The notes beneath the pieces are model-generated. The model searched no databases and had not been told where the DNA came from. It was given only the letters and a program-made list of their open reading frames with translations. From the NCBI GenBank assembly GCA_938038165.1, contig CALHRB010000395.1:1-9400 (forward strand): DNA of 9,400 nt. Reading direction: 5' to 3'. Both the position numbers and the translations under genes were made by a program. Below are positions 6,540 through 9,400 of the stretch, in pieces (within the stretch, counting starts at the first letter, position 1; the number at the start of each line of letters is the position of its first letter). Origin of the DNA: Candidatus Kapaibacterium sp. (GTDB lineage: Bacteria > Bacteroidota > Ignavibacteria > Kapaibacteriales > UBA2268).

Positions 6540-7157
6540 TTATTTTAGAATAATTTTTAATGTAACTGATGGATAGATAAACTGAGTGAAAGATAGAGCA
6601 ATATTGTCATCTATATTAAAATCATAAAGATGAGCCCCGACGTAAGAATCAATGGCGGCAAGCAAATAAACCGCAACGAGGAAAAAAGCACTTTGGTCCC
6701 GGTTGTCACGATAAAATTCTTTTTTACTCCTTAAAATAAATAGTTCAGAACTGTTTGGATTAGTTTCCTTGATTTCATCAAATTGTTTTTGGTAAGTTTG
6801 GAATTTTGAGTTATTATCAAGAACAAAATAGACAAGTAAGCCACAGCCAGCAGCAAAAAGTGGAGCTTTCCAATAATTTTCGACATATATCTGACCCCAG
6901 CCCGGAAGGGCAAGAGATCTAAGTATTGCTCCAAGTGGGGATTTTTTCATTTCAAAATTTTTTTCAGAAATTTTTTGATTTTCTGTAATTGTAGAAAGAT
7001 TTTTGAAAACCGTTGAATCTTTATTTTCTATGGATAGAGAATCTAACTGATAATTAAAATTTTGAGGAATTAAACTCTGAGAAAAACAAAAGAAAAGAGA
7101 GAATAACAATGAAAAAAAGCCGGTTTGGCTTTTTTGGAAGATTATCTTGAAAATCAT
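6540..7157 (-). CDS. DUF5683 domain-containing membrane protein
   Basis: A 205-residue protein from the ATG at 7157. An in-frame TTG at 7184 would add nine residues, but I prefer the ATG because it puts a signal-like stretch (MIFKIIF..., then FFSLLFSLFFCFS) at the N-terminus; neither start has a Shine-Dalgarno. The core is typical of DUF5683: KSPLGAILRSLALPGWGQIYVEN (72-94) with the hallmark LPGWGQIY, the KAPLF that follows, a hydrophobic segment (~97-113), and a second one (~156-175) leading into DSYVGAHLYDF. The family is widespread in Bacteroidota and relatives and has no established function; the conserved 'PG.GQ.Y' segment is thought to lie at the membrane. It follows the ROK gene closely: 34 bases with the ATG, 7 with the TTG. 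It is probably co-transcribed with that gene. Confidence 0.9.
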   Translation of the reverse strand: MIFKIIFQKSQTGFFSLLFSLFFCFSQSLIPQNFNYQLDSLSIENKDSTVFKNLSTITENQKISEKNFEMKKSPLGAILRSLALPGWGQIYVENYWKAPLFAAGCGLLVYFVLDNNSKFQTYQKQFDEIKETNPNSSELFILRSKKEFYRDNRDQSAFFLVAVYLLAAIDSYVGAHLYDFNIDDNIALSFTQFIYPSVTLKIILK

Positions 7158-7191
7158 TGTCAATTCTGACTGTTTTAAATTCAATAATCAA

Positions 7192-8145
7192 TTACTGATT
7201 TTGTTTCACTTGTTGCAGATAATAGTATTTACCCAATAATGCCGCACCGATAATACCGGCATCTTTGGTGAATTCTGCCCTTCGAATCTCAGCTTGCTCG
7301 GCAATTGTCGGTATTGCTCGCTCCTTGATTGTTTTCAAAGCAACGTCAAAAAGAATCGGATGCGCAAGTGAAATGCCACCACCAATAATTACAACTCTCA
7401 TGTCTAAAAGGTTCATTGCTGAAACAAGCCCTAAACCAAGATATTCACCAATGGTAGTAAATATTTCAATGGCAGCCTCATCATTTTGTGCAGATGCTTC
7501 AGATACAAAATAAGGATCAGGTCTATCATATTTATGCAGTATAGAATCAGGATAATTCTTTATAACCCGTGCTGCAAAGGCTGTAATCTGATTTCTTCCA
7601 ACATATTCTTCAAGAATGCCTGTTCTGAATGGCATCTTTGAATTTACCGACTCGTGGGCATCTATAATAACGTGACCAATTTCACCTGCTCCTCTGTATT
7701 TTCCTCTAAGGATTTTTCTATCGTAAACTATTGCCCCGCCAACTCCTGTTCCCAAAGTTACGTAAAGAAAATGCGTCTCATTTTTTCCGGCACCAAGAAG
7801 CATTTCCGCAGCAGCTGCTGCATTTGCATCGTTATCTATCTCGATTGGCAAAGAAAACTGATTTCTGAGAAATTTACCCAAGGAAATATCATACCATTCC
7901 GGTAAATTGGGAGATATCTTAACTGTTCCCTCTTCATCAACTATACCGGGTATTCCAACGCCTATGGACTTTGCATTTTTGAATTTATTCAAAGTAATTG
8001 TCAACATTCTCTTTATAAGGTTAAGAACATAGTCAAGACCTTTGTGAGCATTGGTTGCGGCTGTATATTGATGTACTAATTTGCCTGTTTCGTCTATAAC
8101 TCCAATCTTGAAATTTGTTCCACCGATGTCTAAACCGATATACAT
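7192..8145 (-). CDS. ROK family sugar kinase (glucokinase-like)
   Basis: A 317-residue cytoplasmic kinase of the ROK family, which phosphorylates glucose, N-acetylglucosamine, N-acetylmannosamine, fructose or related sugars with ATP; which one this enzyme uses cannot be read from sequence. Visible motifs are the phosphate loop LDIGGTN (5-11), IGVGIPGIVD (61-70), the catalytic Asp106 in IDNDANAAAAAE (103-114), LGTGVGGAIV (131-140), GEIGH (154-158, sugar-binding Glu155 and His158), EE at 179-180, and VVIIGGGIS (251-259). The Cys-rich zinc motif (CxCGxxGCxE) normally found after GEIGH is absent: the segment reads MPFRTGILEEY and the whole protein has no cysteine. Length and other motifs are normal, so it should be active. 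The ATG start has no Shine-Dalgarno. A promoter-like sequence lies just upstream. Confidence 0.94.
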   Translation of the reverse strand: MYIGLDIGGTNFKIGVIDETGKLVHQYTAATNAHKGLDYVLNLIKRMLTITLNKFKNAKSIGVGIPGIVDEEGTVKISPNLPEWYDISLGKFLRNQFSLPIEIDNDANAAAAAEMLLGAGKNETHFLYVTLGTGVGGAIVYDRKILRGKYRGAGEIGHVIIDAHESVNSKMPFRTGILEEYVGRNQITAFAARVIKNYPDSILHKYDRPDPYFVSEASAQNDEAAIEIFTTIGEYLGLGLVSAMNLLDMRVVIIGGGISLAHPILFDVALKTIKERAIPTIAEQAEIRRAEFTKDAGIIGAALLGKYYYLQQVKQNQ

Positions 8146-8173
8146 AGTATAATTTTAATATTTAACGGAGAAT

Positions 8174-8202
8174 ATTATAAAATAACGTAATTGATCTGTG
8201 AA
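8174..8202 (-). promoter_or_regulatory. Candidate sigma-70-like promoter for the ROK kinase gene
   Basis: On the minus strand TTCACA (8202-8197) is followed by 17 bases and an exact TATAAT (8179-8174). That is 11 of 12 consensus bases with ideal spacing. Transcription would start near 8167, about 22 bases before the ROK ATG. It sits in the 57-bp gap after the FtsB-like gene, so it could add to read-through from gcvPA. The AT-rich background makes chance matches likely, and main sigma factors in this phylum often use another consensus. Confidence 0.4.
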
Positions 8203-8496
8203 TTATTTTGGTTTGCTTAGAATATAAACTTTCTCACCAGGAAAAATATACCCGTAGTATTCTCTGGCAATTCTTTCTATTTCTGAATAATCATTTTCGA
8301 GACGCTTTTTTGAATTTAGGAGTGAGTCCCTGATTGAAATCTCGGTTTGTCTAATCATTAACAGGCTGTTCTTTTTTGAATTTAATTCTATCCTCTTCAA
8401 CAGTCCAAAATCAGAAAAAACAAAAAATAGTAATATTAAAACAAAAAATAAAGTATAGATGATTATGCTTATCTTTCTTTTCATTCTAATATTCAT
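8203..8496 (-). CDS. Septum formation initiator family protein (FtsB/DivIC-like)
   Basis: A 97-residue bitopic membrane protein: basic cytoplasmic start (MNIRMKRK), one transmembrane helix (~9-29), then a coiled-coil-prone stretch (~31-72) outside, and the family's C-terminal motif EIERIAREYYGYIFPGEKVY (72-91). In other bacteria FtsB/DivIC joins FtsL and FtsQ/DivIB in the divisome and helps activate septal peptidoglycan synthesis. Size and layout are normal. Its ATG overlaps the gcvPA stop as ATGA, so translation is probably coupled. A second in-frame ATG at 8484 (MKRKISIII) is possible. FtsB and DivIC cannot be told apart from this sequence alone. Confidence 0.92.
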   Translation of the reverse strand: MNIRMKRKISIIIYTLFFVLILLFFVFSDFGLLKRIELNSKKNSLLMIRQTEISIRDSLLNSKKRLENDYSEIERIAREYYGYIFPGEKVYILSKPK

Positions 8497-9400
8497 GAGA
8501 ATTTTTTAAGAATATCAATATAATTATCCATTTCTTCTTTTGTTCTTTTCTCTGTTACAGCGATAAGTAATCCTTTTTCACATTCCGGGAAGCGACTTGT
8601 ATCTATTCCACCTAAAATACCGGCTTTCTGAGCTTCATCGAGAATAATTGAAGGACTAACTGGGGTTTTAACCATGAATTCTCTAAAAAAAGGTTTATTA
8701 TTAAATAGTGAATATCCCGGCAATTCCTTGATTTTTGAGGCTAAGTAATGTGCTTTGTGGAAAGAAGTCTCTGCTACTTCGATAATGCCAGCTTTGCCCA
8801 TAGTTTCCATATAAACTGTAGCCGCAAGCATAAATAAACCTTGATTTGTGCATATATTTGATGTTGCTTTTTCTCTTTTAATCTGTTGTTCTCTTGTCTG
8901 AAGCGTGAGAACAAAGCATTTTTTTCCATCTGCATCAAGAGTAACCCCTGCAATTCTGCCGGGAATTTTTCTGATTAGTTCTTTCTTGGTAGCAAATAAT
9001 CCTAAGTAGGGTCCACCAAAGCTGAGTGGAATTCCCAAACTTTGTCCCTCACCTGTTGCAATATCAGCATTATATTCCCCTGGTGCCTTTAAAATTCCAA
9101 GAGATATAGGATCAGCCGATACAACGAGCAAGGCACCTTTACTATGAGCTATCCTTTCTATTTCCTCTACTTCTTCAAGATTTCCATAAGCATTAGGATG
9201 CTGTACTATAACGGCTGATGTTTTATCTGATATATTTTTTTCTAGTTCCTCTAAATCACAAGTTCCATCACTTTGGACGAATGTTTTATATGTAAAATTC
9301 TTTCCTGCACAAACAGTTGATATGACTTTTTTATAATTTGGATTGATAGTCCCTGCAAATAGAAATTCAGTTTTTCGATTGTGAGCAAAGGACATTAAAC
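8493..9400 (-). CDS. gcvPA: Glycine dehydrogenase (decarboxylating) subunit 1, P-protein alpha, N-terminus beyond window
   Basis: The frame stays open to the right edge (a Leu codon precedes the Met at 9395), and known subunits have about 440-450 residues, so roughly the first third is missing. With GcvPB, this subunit decarboxylates glycine and passes the aminomethyl group to lipoylated GcvH in the glycine cleavage system. Numbering from the Met at 9395, clear P-protein signatures are AHNRKTEFLFAGTINPNY (4-21), VIVQHPNAYGNLEE (62-75), GEGQSLGIPLSFGGPYLG (115-132), TLQTREQQIKREKATSNICT (164-183) and GGIDTSRFP (262-270). It ends shortly afterwards at residue 300, as expected for the split form; the PLP-binding lysine is in the other subunit. 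The stop overlaps the FtsB-like start. gcvPB, gcvT and gcvH are not in the window. Confidence 0.96.
   Translation of the reverse strand, partial: LMSFAHNRKTEFLFAGTINPNYKKVISTVCAGKNFTYKTFVQSDGTCDLEELEKNISDKTSAVIVQHPNAYGNLEEVEEIERIAHSKGALLVVSADPISLGILKAPGEYNADIATGEGQSLGIPLSFGGPYLGLFATKKELIRKIPGRIAGVTLDADGKKCFVLTLQTREQQIKREKATSNICTNQGLFMLAATVYMETMGKAGIIEVAETSFHKAHYLASKIKELPGYSLFNNKPFFREFMVKTPVSPSIILDEAQKAGILGGIDTSRFPECEKGLLIAVTEKRTKEEMDNYIDILKKFS

Overview
The window is AT-rich and carries features typical of the Bacteroidota/Chlorobiota/Ignavibacteria group. Two proteins end in type IX secretion (T9SS) sorting-like domains. The glycine dehydrogenase is of the split P-protein type (GcvPA). There is a DUF5683 membrane protein, and Shine-Dalgarno sequences are mostly weak or absent. 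An Ignavibacteria/Kapabacteria-like bacterium is my best guess. It is inferred from protein architecture and not proven by any marker gene.

Left part (1-1781, + strand): the 3' end of a secreted protein with a T9SS-like tail, then a complete serpin lipoprotein whose hinge looks fully inhibitory. The serpin gene meets ribD (2889-1798, - strand) tail to tail with only 16 bp between. ribD encodes the bifunctional riboflavin deaminase/reductase and stands alone, with no other rib gene in view.

Middle (2890-3613): about 320 bp of very AT-rich DNA between divergent genes, holding a near-perfect 18-bp dyad and a small hairpin. Next come an unrecognised 109-aa secreted or membrane-attached protein and a strong terminator shared with the convergent gene beyond.

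Right part (3614-9400, all - strand). In transcription order: gcvPA (its 5' end lies beyond the window), an FtsB/DivIC-type cell-division protein overlapping it by ATGA, a ROK-family sugar kinase, a DUF5683 protein, and a 945-aa multidomain T9SS cargo protein. The cargo protein contains a CxCH-bearing N-terminal module, a KNH1-like module, four Ig-like repeats, one choice-of-anchor-D (ASPM/SPD-2/Hydin-like) module plus a second degenerate one, and a sorting domain. The first four genes are close enough to be one transcription unit, with a possible internal promoter before the ROK gene. The 945-aa gene has its own ribosome binding site after an 88-bp gap.

I found no CRISPR array, tRNA, rRNA, transposase or phage gene, and no clearly new multi-gene system. 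The points most worth following are the surface-serpin prediction, the cysteine-free ROK kinase that has lost the usual zinc motif, the altered cysteine pattern along the Ig repeats, the orphan secreted protein with its upstream dyad, and the nested terminator hairpin.
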